64,000 nucleotides of DNA from Paraburkholderia phenoliruptrix (GTDB lineage Bacteria; Pseudomonadota; Gammaproteobacteria; Burkholderiales; Burkholderiaceae): assembly GCF_019511605.1 (NCBI RefSeq), contig NZ_JAEUAV010000021.1:54078-118077 (forward strand). The letters run 5' to 3'. A program made the translations under genes and the position numbers. How positions within the stretch are numbered: position 1 is the first letter of the stretch; each line of letters opens with the position of its first letter. This document shows positions 8,957-16,860 of the stretch, piece by piece. The notes under the pieces are model-generated. The model searched no databases and had not been told where the DNA came from. It saw only the letters and a list, made by a program, of their open reading frames with translations.

Positions 8957-9595
8957 ATGGATCTGGAAATGGCAAGTTCGGGTATTCGCCGCGCGGGCGC
9001 TGGCGCGGCACCCACTTCAAGTGTAGTCGCGACTGCGACGGTCGCGGCGCCGCCGCGCGTCGGCGAGCAGATCCAGCGTTTGCGCGCCGAGCGGCGCATG
9101 ACGCTCGACGATCTGTCGCGTGCGGCCGGTGTGTCGAAATCCATGCTCTCCGAAATCGAGCGCGATAAGGCCAACCCGACCATTGCGGTGGCGTGGCGGC
9201 TCACCAATGCGCTCGGCGTGAGCCTCGATTCGCTGTTCGCTGCGCAGAAGACGCCGGAGGCGATCGCCGTCGCGGGCCCGCACGAGATTCCCACGTTGAG
9301 CGGCCACGATGCCAAATATCAATTGCGCGTATGGGGGCCAATCGAGCTGGCCGGCAAATTCGAGTGGTACGAGTTGACCTTGCAGCCAGGCGGAGCGCTA
9401 GTGTCGAACGCGCATGAACCCGGCACGCGCGAACATTTGACGGTGCTGCAAGGCACGGTCGAAATCGAGGCGGCGGGCGCGACCAGGCGGCTGAAGGCTG
9501 CGGACACCGCCCGTTATGTCGCCGACGAGCCGCACGCTATCCGCAACGCGGGTAAGGGCGAGGCCAAGGCATTGCTCGTGGTGATTCACGGCTGA
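8957..9595 (+). CDS. XRE-family regulator with C-terminal cupin domain
   Basis: The product is 212 residues; an alternative ATG at 8969 would remove four residues. After a low-complexity lead of about 33 residues, the XRE helix-turn-helix is clear: RVGEQIQRLRAERRMTLDDL, SRAAGVSKSMLSEIERDKAN, residues about 34-90. The second half (about 130-212) is a cupin barrel with LTLQPGGALVSNAHEPGTRE, HLTVLQGTVEIE and ADEPHAIRNAG. Regulators of this build sense small molecules such as amino acids or polyamines and act on adjacent catabolic genes. Being divergent from kbl-tdh, it is probably the local regulator of threonine degradation; this is inferred from position. Confidence 0.9.
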   Translation: MDLEMASSGIRRAGAGAAPTSSVVATATVAAPPRVGEQIQRLRAERRMTLDDLSRAAGVSKSMLSEIERDKANPTIAVAWRLTNALGVSLDSLFAAQKTPEAIAVAGPHEIPTLSGHDAKYQLRVWGPIELAGKFEWYELTLQPGGALVSNAHEPGTREHLTVLQGTVEIEAAGATRRLKAADTARYVADEPHAIRNAGKGEAKALLVVIHG

Positions 9596-9672
9596 GTTGC
9601 GGCCTCACCTTGAGGCGTCGGTGAGACTGGGAGACTGCCGTTCGTGGAATCGTGGCTTGCGCGAGGTTGCGC

Positions 9673-9700
9673 CCGATACTGTATGTTTGTACAGTATCGG
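9673..9700 (+). promoter_or_regulatory. LexA (SOS) box in a perfect 28-bp palindrome
   Basis: TACTGTATGTTTGTACAGTA at 9677-9696 agrees with the E. coli LexA consensus TACTGT-(AT)4-ACAGTA at all outer positions, including CTGT-N8-ACAG. The symmetry extends to 11-bp arms (9673-9683 and 9690-9700). It ends 20 bp before the ATG of the small gene at 9720. A plausible promoter overlaps it: TTGCGC at 9667-9672 and TACAGT at 9690-9695, 17 bp apart. Regulation by LexA is inferred from this match. Confidence 0.75.
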
Positions 9701-9719
9701 ATATCGACTGGAGCCGATA

Positions 9720-10118
9720 ATGAACGACCTGAAAACCGCCCCGACCGACCGCGCTCTGGCCGCGCTGCGCTATCAAACCGCGGCGCGCGACCTCGAACAT
9801 ATCGTGCGCAGCATCGCCGCGCGCTACATCGTGCAGCAGGTTCCGCTCACCTGGCGCCTGCTTCACGCAATCGAAGCCGAAGCGCTCGCAGACCTAGGGT
9901 TCGCCAGCCGGCATGACGCGCTCATGCTCGGCCTCTTTCAACGTCCGTCGGACCTGCCTTACCCGGAAACTGACGAAACCGTGGACTTCGGCGTGTCCAC
10001 GGCGCTGCCCGCCGTGTTCGCGTTTGCGGTTTCGGCTTACGAGGACGCGGCTCGCGGCGCAGCGCAACAGGCCTCGCAAGAGACTGCGCCGCGGCGGGTG
10101 CAAGCCTGGGGCGACTGA
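9720..10118 (+). CDS. Small conserved-looking protein of unknown function, predicted SOS-controlled
   Basis: The product is 132 residues from the ATG at 9720, which follows the LexA box; the frame is open further upstream, but a start there would precede or interrupt the operator. There is no signal peptide or membrane segment. The sequence is helix-rich (ALAALRYQTAARDLEHIVRS, TWRLLHAIEAEALADLGFAS) and ends in a Gln/Ala-rich tail. I recognise no family. It lies 43 bp before the tyrosine-recombinase gene on the same strand, so both could be one SOS-induced unit beside the replication origin. Confidence 0.7.
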   Translation: MNDLKTAPTDRALAALRYQTAARDLEHIVRSIAARYIVQQVPLTWRLLHAIEAEALADLGFASRHDALMLGLFQRPSDLPYPETDETVDFGVSTALPAVFAFAVSAYEDAARGAAQQASQETAPRRVQAWGD

Positions 10119-10161
10119 GCCGGTTCCCGCCCGTCTACAATGTGCGCAACTAACCGATTGA

Positions 10162-11250
10162 ATGCGCATGTCGCCTCCTCACTTGACCGACCCGCTGCCG
10201 CGTCCGCAGCCGTCTACTGATCTTTTCGACCAGCAACGTGAAGACTGGCGCCGCGATCCGCAACTGGCCTTCGACGCGTGGCTTGCGCGGCAACACTTCC
10301 GACGCTCGTCAGCTCAGGTCTACCAGGCGCAGTGGGGGCTTTTCCTCGAATGGCTGCGCGCCCGAGGAAAAAGTCTCGTGACGGTGGACACGCGTTCCAT
10401 CGCCGATTTTGTCGCCGGGCTCGAAGTTCGCAAGCCGCAACGCGTGCGTTATCTGCGGCTGATCGAGCGGGTGCTCGATCATGTGCGCGAGGTGGAGGCA
10501 TCGTCCACCAATCCGGCCCGCTTCATTGCGCAAGACGGGGAAGCGGCATGGCGCAACGCGCGCGACAATGAGCCGACGGGCTTTCTCGATCACGCCGAGC
10601 GGGCTGCGCTGGTCGCGCATCTGTTTTCGCCGGTGCAGGGCCTGTCTCGGGCGCAGCGCTGGAAAGAGCGGCGCGACCGCGCGCTGGTCGCTGTGTTTCT
10701 CGGCGGCGGGCTAAAAACCGGCGAAGCCGCCGCACTCACAGTTAGTTGCGCGACGCCCGGCTCGCCTTGGGTCACGATCGACTCGACAAACCCGATGCTG
10801 GTGCGGCGCACGCGGCTCGCGCCCTTTGCCTCGGCGATTCTCGACGCCTGGCTCGCCGAGCGGCGGCTCGTGGAACTGGCCGGCGATCTCGTTTTTGCGG
10901 CGTCGCCTTCGGGCAGACCCATGCACAAAGCCACGATGCTGCGCGCCGTGGATGCGCTGGTCGACGCGGCCGGCATTGCGGCTTCGCGCGCCTCGCGCGC
11001 CAGCCCGCAAACCTTGCGCAATACCTTTGCTGCCGATCTGTTCGAAAGCGGAGTGGAGGCCGAACTTGTCGGCCAATGGCTCGGATTCGCCCAGGGCGTG
11101 TCCGCGAATCGTCTGTATCGCGCCTGGCAGACCTGGATGGATAAGCACAATTCGCGTGCCGTCGACGAACCCGATCCGGCCGCGCCGCTTCTCCCAGAAC
11201 CTCGCAGGGACGGGCGTTTTACGGCCAGAAGGGGACCCGCGGAGTCCTGA
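10162..11250 (+). CDS. Tyrosine recombinase/integrase-like protein with degenerate active site
   Basis: The product is 362 residues. It has an N-terminal SAM-like domain (about 35-130: FDAWLARQHFRRSSAQVYQA, LFLEWLRARGKSLVTVDTRS) and a C-terminal catalytic fold (about 150-335). Aligned by eye with XerC/XerD, the first catalytic Arg is Lys (GGLKTGEAAAL for GLRxSEL), the His of HxxR is Gln (SPQTLRNTF for SPHxLRHxF) and the LLGH His is Phe (WLGF). The second Arg and the nucleophile Tyr (NRLYRAW) remain. Such changes should reduce or abolish strand exchange, so the protein may be a DNA-binding derivative. No ribosome site is obvious at 10162 or at the next ATG, 10168. It sits between an SOS-boxed gene and the replication core. 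Confidence 0.85.
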   Translation: MRMSPPHLTDPLPRPQPSTDLFDQQREDWRRDPQLAFDAWLARQHFRRSSAQVYQAQWGLFLEWLRARGKSLVTVDTRSIADFVAGLEVRKPQRVRYLRLIERVLDHVREVEASSTNPARFIAQDGEAAWRNARDNEPTGFLDHAERAALVAHLFSPVQGLSRAQRWKERRDRALVAVFLGGGLKTGEAAALTVSCATPGSPWVTIDSTNPMLVRRTRLAPFASAILDAWLAERRLVELAGDLVFAASPSGRPMHKATMLRAVDALVDAAGIAASRASRASPQTLRNTFAADLFESGVEAELVGQWLGFAQGVSANRLYRAWQTWMDKHNSRAVDEPDPAAPLLPEPRRDGRFTARRGPAES

Positions 11251-11287
11251 AAGCTCTCACCTCAGGGTCCCGAACTTCCTCACCTTT
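11245..11287 (-). repeat. Two inverted-orientation iterons between recombinase and kfrA-like gene
   Basis: On the minus strand there is a near-perfect iteron at 11268-11287 (AAAGGTGAGGAAGTTCGGGA) and a second, weaker one at 11245-11264 (TGAGGTGAGAGCTTTCAGGA). They sit at the convergent 3' ends of the two genes, about 1.6 kb from the main array and in opposite orientation. Confidence 0.75.
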
Positions 11288-11308
11288 CGCGTCTATCGGG
11301 GCCTTTAC

Positions 11309-12514
11309 TCAGGCCGTAGCGGACAGAGAGCCTCGCGACAAAAACCGGCTGACGGCTTCGAGCCGCGAATCGCCCGGCCCCGACGTGTGGTCGCATTCCG
11401 GACATTGCAGTTCGAACCGGTGATCCACCTGTGAGAGTTCCGGCTCACCTTCCGCGCACTTCGGGCACCGCAGCGGCAAGCTCACATGGCCATCCGCCGC
11501 GGTGCCAATGGTGCGCAATTCGTCGCTCGTCAGCCGGCCGTCTTGCACGAGTGCATACAGCAAACCGCCGATGGTCGGATCAATGCCCTGCTGGCTGCGC
11601 AACGTCGCCAGTTCTCTGGTCAGCGCTTCAAGTTCGTCCGATTGTTCGCGCAACTGGGCGTCGAGCCGGTCGCCGCGCGCCTTGGCCGCCGCCAGTTGCT
11701 GAATGAACTCGAACTCCTTACGGCTCGCGTCGCGCACGCCGGACTGATAGGTCGCAGCCATGCTGCGCAATGAATCGAGTTCGACCAGCATCGGTTTGAC
11801 CCGGCGCTCGGCCTCCGCGATCGCGTCCTTGATCTGCTGTGCATAGTGTTCGGTGCTTTGTCGCAACTCCAGATGCAAGGCGTCGATACGGTCTCGCAGC
11901 GTAGCGTTGGTTGCCTGTTCGTGGTCCGCGCGCTGCCGCAGGGTCTCGTTCTCCTGCTCCAGCCGCCGGACCGCGGCCTGAAGGCCTTCCTGGTGAGCTG
12001 AGCCGTGCGTCGTCATGCTGAACAACTCTGCCTCGAGCGCACGAACGCGCTCCCATGCGCTTTCTGCCCGTTGTTCGCTGCGTGCGACGGCTGCGTCGGA
12101 GGCTTCGCGGCGGATTTCCGCGTCGCGCGCGCGTTGCTCGGCCTCGGCGATCTGGCCGCGCATTTCCTCGCGCTCTGCGTCCAGCAGCGCACGCGCCTGC
12201 GCGACGGCTTCCTCGAAAAGTGCGCCCAGCAATTCTCCGGCGCGCTCCTCGAGAGCCTTGGGGATCGCGCCTGCTCCGACCTTGATGCGCGAAACGTCGC
12301 GAATGCGTTCCCAGAACTGGTCAATGTCTTTGGGAATGTCGCTGGCGCTGCCCGTCTGCGTGAGATCGCGCACGGCGGCAATAGACGGGCGGATCCCCAG
12401 ATCGAAGAACAATCGCTTGCAAGCGTGCAGCGACAATTCCTGCCGCCGCGCGCCAGCGTTGCGCATCCTGTCGAGTTCTTCGCGGATGGTTTGTCGTTCG
12501 TCGTCCAAACTCAT
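11309..12514 (-). CDS. KfrA-like DNA-binding coiled-coil protein with C-terminal zinc ribbon
   Basis: The product is 401 residues from the ATG at 12512-12514, which has GAGG about 7 bases upstream; a GTG 15 bases earlier is the alternative. Residues about 1-110 match the KfrA N-terminal DNA-binding domain of plasmids (ERQTIREELDRMRNAGARRQ, RPSIAAVRDLTQTGSASDIP). Residues about 115-310 are a long Glu/Arg/Ala-rich coiled coil. The C-terminus has a zinc ribbon, CPKC at about 345 and CPEC about 22 residues later. KfrA in plasmids such as RK2 is an autoregulated, filament-forming stability protein. Here it flanks the iterons opposite repA, fitting a role in maintaining the secondary replicon. Confidence 0.85.
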   Translation of the reverse strand: MSLDDERQTIREELDRMRNAGARRQELSLHACKRLFFDLGIRPSIAAVRDLTQTGSASDIPKDIDQFWERIRDVSRIKVGAGAIPKALEERAGELLGALFEEAVAQARALLDAEREEMRGQIAEAEQRARDAEIRREASDAAVARSEQRAESAWERVRALEAELFSMTTHGSAHQEGLQAAVRRLEQENETLRQRADHEQATNATLRDRIDALHLELRQSTEHYAQQIKDAIAEAERRVKPMLVELDSLRSMAATYQSGVRDASRKEFEFIQQLAAAKARGDRLDAQLREQSDELEALTRELATLRSQQGIDPTIGGLLYALVQDGRLTSDELRTIGTAADGHVSLPLRCPKCAEGEPELSQVDHRFELQCPECDHTSGPGDSRLEAVSRFLSRGSLSATA

Positions 12515-12810
12515 GGGGACCTCATACACGGGAATTGGACGAATAATAACAATTTACGTATCGAATGCTACATTTTTCGGTGCTGATACATGCGCCCTGC
12601 GTTGGGGCCTGGAGTTCGCGGCGTTTTTCTCTGTTCCAACGGGCGACGCGCGTTTTTGCGTGAAACAAAACGAAGAACGGCGCATAAGTGCCTGTTATTA
12701 AACGCAAATAGTCGCTGTTGTTTTCATCGCGCACTGTTTCACGATGCGCAAGCAGCGGCTTGCGGTTGGGGTGCGGTTTGTCCGAAGGACTCGCGGGTCC
12801 CGGTCTTGAG

Positions 12811-12854
12811 AGTAATAAATATAAACACCTTTGAACCCATGTTAAAAACGTTAA
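12811..12854. other. AT-rich candidate DNA-unwinding element
   Basis: The stretch containing AGTAATAAATATAAACACC and GTTAAAAACGTTAAC is the most AT-rich segment next to the iterons in an otherwise GC-rich region. Iteron origins usually have such a tract at one end of the array, where strands first open. It begins about 85 bp before the first iteron. Function is inferred from composition and position only. Confidence 0.45.
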
Positions 12855-12895
12855 CGCCATGGCAAAGCCTTGTCCGGCGGGCGTTTGCGGGCGAG

Positions 12896-14228
12896 AAGGT
12901 GAAGCTTTCCGGGAGGCTTGGTGAGGTCTTGCGGGAATCTGAAGTGATGGGGTTCGGGGACACCGGTGAGTAGCTCCGGGACAGATCGTGAGCGGGTTCG
13001 GGAGACGTGCGTTGATGGCGATTGAGTAAAAGGTGAGATTTTGCAGGACCGGATCATCGGGGAGAGCCCGACAGACCGCGGGCACCGCTTTTTGTCCGTT
13101 TGGCGCTAAGGTGAGCCTATTCGGGACCGTCGCAGCGCCCGGTTTACACCCATGTTGGGTGGCCAAAAAACGGCGAGGTGAGCGAAGACAGGAGAAAACG
13201 CTGATCCAAGGTGAGCCTTTACGGGGCTTCGCGGTCTGTTTTGCCTCAATTTTGTGCAGCGGAGCGTTCAAGGTGAGCTTTTGCGGGAGCGGTTTGGTGA
13301 CAAGTCGTGTTTTCGCCGCTTTGGCCGCGAGCATAAGTGCACAACGGCCCAGGCAAAGGTGAGAGAGTTCGGGATCTCGCCGTTTCCCGCCTGTTCAGGC
13401 AGAGATTTGGGTCTCCACTTCGAAAAGGTGAGCCTTTTCGGGAGATTCTGGGTCGCCTTTTTGACGCAATGGTGAGTAAATGCGGGAGTACCGACCCGTC
13501 GTTGGCCTGCAAAAGCCCTCTGGACGGGGCTGGGCGTCTGCCGCCGCGAGGCCAGGTGGATTCAAAAGGTGAGCGTTTGCGGGAAGCATCGGTGCCGGAA
13601 GATCGAACCGCATCGGGACCGGTGGAACCCAAAGGTGAGGTTTTACGGGAGGAGTGGCGCCAGAGGAATGAAGGTTGGCCCGCCAGAGCGAGTGGGCTAG
13701 ACCATTGAAAATAAAGGACAAAGTGGTCAGTCAGGCGAAAGGTGAGGGTTTTCGGGAAGTGCAGGAGCGGGCGCTGTCGACGCTGACTGGGCGACAAAGG
13801 TGAGCTTTTTCAGGGGGGCTTAAAAGGCGTTTTGGAGGCCTGGGCTTTGGAGAGTCCCGTCATCCGGTGCATTGAAGTTGGCCAATGGTGAGCTTTTACA
13901 GGAAGCCTTGGCCGTGTTGGTGCCGCGCGTGGCTACAAGCGTCCAGCGACTCAGCCTTGAAGCGAGGGGAAATGGGCGCAGTACGGCTTCGTTCCCGCCG
14001 ATGCCGCCAGGTTTTGCCCCATGCTACTGCCATGTGTGCGCCCGCTCCACGAAGACGCCGGCTACAGGCACGCCGCTCGAAGGACGCGAAAATTTTTTGA
14101 GGTGAGAAGATTCAGGATACCTCCTTCCCCTTTGAAGCAACGACCAAAGCCGCCCGATTTTTCCGAACCCGCGACGCCAAAGGAAAGCCGCAATGTCGCG
14201 TCAAACGGTGAGGTGAGAGTTTTCGGGA
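12896..14228 (+). repeat. Main iteron array, about 19 copies of a 20-bp repeat
   Basis: The consensus is AAAGGTGAGNNTTTNCGGGA, all on the plus strand. Copies start near 12896, 12918, 12941 (weak), 12963, 12985, 13029, 13108, 13208, 13270, 13355, 13424, 13469, 13565, 13631, 13738, 13796, 13884, 14098 and 14209. The first five are spaced 22 bp apart (about two helical turns) and are more diverged. Later ones are irregular, 40-110 bp or more apart, and better conserved. GGTGAG half-copies occur near 14238 and 14276, just before repA. The array should be the RepA-binding region. Confidence 0.92.
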
Positions 14229-14347
14229 ATCGCTCGAGGTGAGTCGCGTCGCGTAAACTGCCATCACCCGCAATGGTGAGAGCCACGCTATAGACGCGTA
14301 TCACCGCAGTCGGTATGCTCTCGGCAAATCCCTCCTTGACCAGACGC

Positions 14348-15697
14348 ATGGCCACGAAGCGCGCCAAGAAAACCGATGTAGTCAGCCCCAGCTCGGCGGA
14401 GTTGCGCAAGGCCGTCGAGGCGATCGCCATTCAGCCCAAGAGCGGCAAGATCACGTTGCTGACGCGCAAGCTCTTCAATGTGCTGCTCGCTGTTGCGCAG
14501 CAGGCGGACGAGTCGGGCGACACCTACCGCGCGCTGCTCTCCGACATCGTCGCCAATTCCGCGTTCGACTCTAACGACACGGCGCTCGTGAAAGAACACC
14601 TGCGCCGCATGGTGTCGGTTCAGGTGGAATGGAGCACCGGAACGTCCAGCCAGAAGCCTGGGCGCAAATGGGGTATCTCAACGCTGATCGCAGACGCGGA
14701 AATTCTCGAAGATCCGACTACTCGCCGCGTCTGGGTCGAGTTCTCGTTTGCGCCGAAGATCAAGAAGAAGCTGCTGGACCCGGTTCAGTATGCACGTTTG
14801 AGCCTGCAATTTCAGAGTCAATTGCGCAGTAGCGCGGGCCTTGCGCTCTACGAAATCTGCGTGCGCTATCTGACCAATCCCAGCCATTTGACGATGCGCG
14901 AATCGTGGGAATGGTGGCGCCCTATCCTGTCGGGCACGCCCGACACCGAGGCCGGCGACGAAGCAAAGCGCGAGTACAAGTACTTCAAACGCGACTACTT
15001 GCGGCCGGCCATCGCCGAGGTCAATGCGGTGACGAACATTTTCGTCGAATTGATCGAACATCGCGAAGGCAGGCGTGTCGCGGAAATCCAGTTTCGCGTG
15101 ACCGAACGCAAGCAGCCGATGCTGGCTCTCGACGAGCATCCGAATGTCTTCGACAGCACGCTGGTAGACCGGATGGTCAAGATCGGCATCCCGCTGAAAG
15201 AAGCACAAACGCTGTATGCGGATAGCGAGGAAAACCGGATTCGTGCGGCGTTGCAGATGACAGAACAACGCATGCGCAGCACGTCGCTGCCGCCGGTCCG
15301 CAGTGCGCCTGCGCTCTTCAAGGACGCGCTGAAGAAGGGTTACGCCCCGCCGGTCGAAACGGGCGCGTCTGCGGGCGGCGCGAAAGCCGCGGTGGCCGCG
15401 CCGGCCGACGACCTGAAGGCGCGTCTGTTGGGCGAATACTCGGCGTATCGCCGCCGGGAAGCCCGCGAGCTGTACGACGAACAAGGTGAGTCGGAACGCG
15501 AAATTGCGCGGCAGTCGTTCGAGGAAGAGGAATTGCCGGGGCTTGGCGCTCACATGCGCGACGACTGGCGCCGGCGGGGGCTGGACTCGAAGATCGTCGA
15601 GACGGCGTTCTTCGATTGGCTCGCTCGCAAAACGTGGGGCGAGCCGACCGATGGCGATCTACTCGCCTTTACCTTGAGCCAGTCGCGCGCAGCGTAA
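14348..15697 (+). CDS. repA: Replication initiator, Rep_3/RepB family
   Basis: The product is 449 residues from the ATG at 14348; the frame is open from 14315, and neither start has a good ribosome site. The Rep_3 (PF01051-type) winged-helix fold is recognisable at about 15-240: KITLLTRKLFNVLLAVAQQA, LKEHLRRMVSVQVEW-like segment, LQFQSQLRSSAGLALYEICV, and YKYFKRDYLRPAIAEVNAVT. The C-terminal part (about 320-449) is a variable tail with Ala-rich linker and charged helices. Such initiators bind iterons, open the origin and recruit the replisome; they define plasmid-like and chromid replicons in Burkholderiaceae. The gene reads away from the iteron array and converges with parB. Confidence 0.93.
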   Translation: MATKRAKKTDVVSPSSAELRKAVEAIAIQPKSGKITLLTRKLFNVLLAVAQQADESGDTYRALLSDIVANSAFDSNDTALVKEHLRRMVSVQVEWSTGTSSQKPGRKWGISTLIADAEILEDPTTRRVWVEFSFAPKIKKKLLDPVQYARLSLQFQSQLRSSAGLALYEICVRYLTNPSHLTMRESWEWWRPILSGTPDTEAGDEAKREYKYFKRDYLRPAIAEVNAVTNIFVELIEHREGRRVAEIQFRVTERKQPMLALDEHPNVFDSTLVDRMVKIGIPLKEAQTLYADSEENRIRAALQMTEQRMRSTSLPPVRSAPALFKDALKKGYAPPVETGASAGGAKAAVAAPADDLKARLLGEYSAYRRREARELYDEQGESEREIARQSFEEEELPGLGAHMRDDWRRRGLDSKIVETAFFDWLARKTWGEPTDGDLLAFTLSQSRAA

Positions 15698-15777
15698 TTG
15701 CTGGGATGGCGGTTGCTTCGGGTTAGTGGCGGCAGCAGCAGGCTCGGCCCGTGTGCCGTCCCCCGGGTTTGTGTCGG

Positions 15778-16836
15778 CTACTTCAACATCTTTTCGATCT
15801 GACGAAGGATGTCGTCGCGCTTTTCGCGCGTGAGGCCCTTCAGGCGCAGCTCGAGCCGGTCATCACCATACGACTTCAGGTCCCCCACCGACACGCCGTC
15901 CAGTTTGATTTCGAGCCGTTGCGCGTAGCGCTGGCGGCCTGCGGGTTTAGTGCTCTCCTGCGCAGTGGCTCTTCCCTTCACGATGTCGGCGACCTGCCGC
16001 GTGCTGAGGTCGTCGGAGACAATCTTGTGGATGAGGCGCAAAGTCGCGTCGGCCCCGCGAGCGGCGTGGTATCGGCCCACCTGATAGGCCATGTTGGACC
16101 CGAAGCGGTCCGGCCGGGCAACCATCTCCTGCATGACGGCCTCCGGCAGCTTGGCGATCGACAAGGCGACCGCTACCGTGGACTCGTCCAGTCCGAGATG
16201 CTCGGCTAGTTCCTTCTGACTCTGAAAGTGCCGATCCTCAAGAAAGCGTTTCCACACGACGGCGTTGTCGAATACGGTCTGCGAATCGCGCTGGACGTTG
16301 AGGTCATACCCGAGCTTGTAGCTTTCCAGACCGATCGGCAGATCGATAACGATCGCCTTCACGGCTTCCTGGTTCGCTTCCTTCAGCGCGCGCACGCGTC
16401 GGCCGCCGTCGCTGACGAAGTAAGTGCCGGGGTTGTCGTAGTCGGGAATGACGTGGATGGCTTGCTGCTGCCCTTGCTTCGCGAGATTGACGGCCAGCTC
16501 GGCAATCGACGACTTCAGATAAAAATGCCGGGGATTAAACGGGCTCGGCTTGATCGCCTTCAAAGGCAACTCGATGACCTGTCCGGAGCGATAGCCGTGT
16601 TCGATTCTCCAGGCGCGGTAAGCAGTGGACTCGTTTTGCGTATCCGCCGTGTCGCTCTCGGAGGACGCCTGCGGCATGACCGACGAGAGCGTCCGCACCG
16701 TTCCGTCCTGCGACGAAGCGGCGTTGTTCTTAACGAGACCGTCGATGGCATTCAGACGGTCCAGCGCCGTTCGCTTCTCGCTGCTGGTCGTATCAGGACG
16801 TGCTTGAAAGCCTTTGGCGAATTGGGAGGGTTTCAT
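15778..16836 (-). CDS. parB: Chromosome/plasmid partition protein ParB
   Basis: The product is 352 residues. After a polar, probably disordered lead of about 75 residues, the ParB N-terminal domain is clear (LPLKAIKPSPFNPRHFY, AVNLAKQGQQQAIHVIPDYD, YFVSDGGRRVRALKEAN), including the GxRRxRA-type CTP-binding box near residue 150. A helix-turn-helix follows at about 205-235 (SQKELAEHLGLDESTVAVAL), then a short C-terminal dimer region. It binds the parS sites seen around it and works with ParA to segregate this replicon. It follows parA by 24 bp, and that spacer is itself a parS-like palindrome, so ParB binding could affect its own expression. Confidence 0.95.
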   Translation of the reverse strand: MKPSQFAKGFQARPDTTSSEKRTALDRLNAIDGLVKNNAASSQDGTVRTLSSVMPQASSESDTADTQNESTAYRAWRIEHGYRSGQVIELPLKAIKPSPFNPRHFYLKSSIAELAVNLAKQGQQQAIHVIPDYDNPGTYFVSDGGRRVRALKEANQEAVKAIVIDLPIGLESYKLGYDLNVQRDSQTVFDNAVVWKRFLEDRHFQSQKELAEHLGLDESTVAVALSIAKLPEAVMQEMVARPDRFGSNMAYQVGRYHAARGADATLRLIHKIVSDDLSTRQVADIVKGRATAQESTKPAGRQRYAQRLEIKLDGVSVGDLKSYGDDRLELRLKGLTREKRDDILRQIEKMLK

Positions 16837-16844
16837 TCAGGGTC

Positions 16845-16860
16845 CTTTATGCGCATAAAC
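16845..16860. other. parS-like site 1 (between parA and parB)
   Basis: CTTTATGCGCATAAAC differs by one base from the palindrome GTTTATGCGCATAAAC. This is the sequence class described as parS for second chromosomes of the Burkholderia cepacia group, to my knowledge. It fills the 24-bp parA-parB spacer. Confidence 0.85.

Larger units (their letters stand above)
12515..14347. other. Replication origin region of the secondary replicon
   Basis: This 1.8-kb span between the kfrA-like gene and repA has no convincing gene. Frames seen in it are short, shared on both strands and track the repeats. It holds an AT-rich tract at 12811-12854 (containing GTTAAAAACGTTAAC and AATAAATATAAA), which is a candidate unwinding element, then the iteron array. 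No perfect TTATCCACA DnaA box was seen by eye. The origin call rests on iterons beside a Rep_3 initiator and par genes. Confidence 0.8.

Noticed and set aside
12515..14340. Several 60-270 residue frames across the iteron array
   Set aside because: They consist of translated iterons, occur on both strands and lack ribosome sites.
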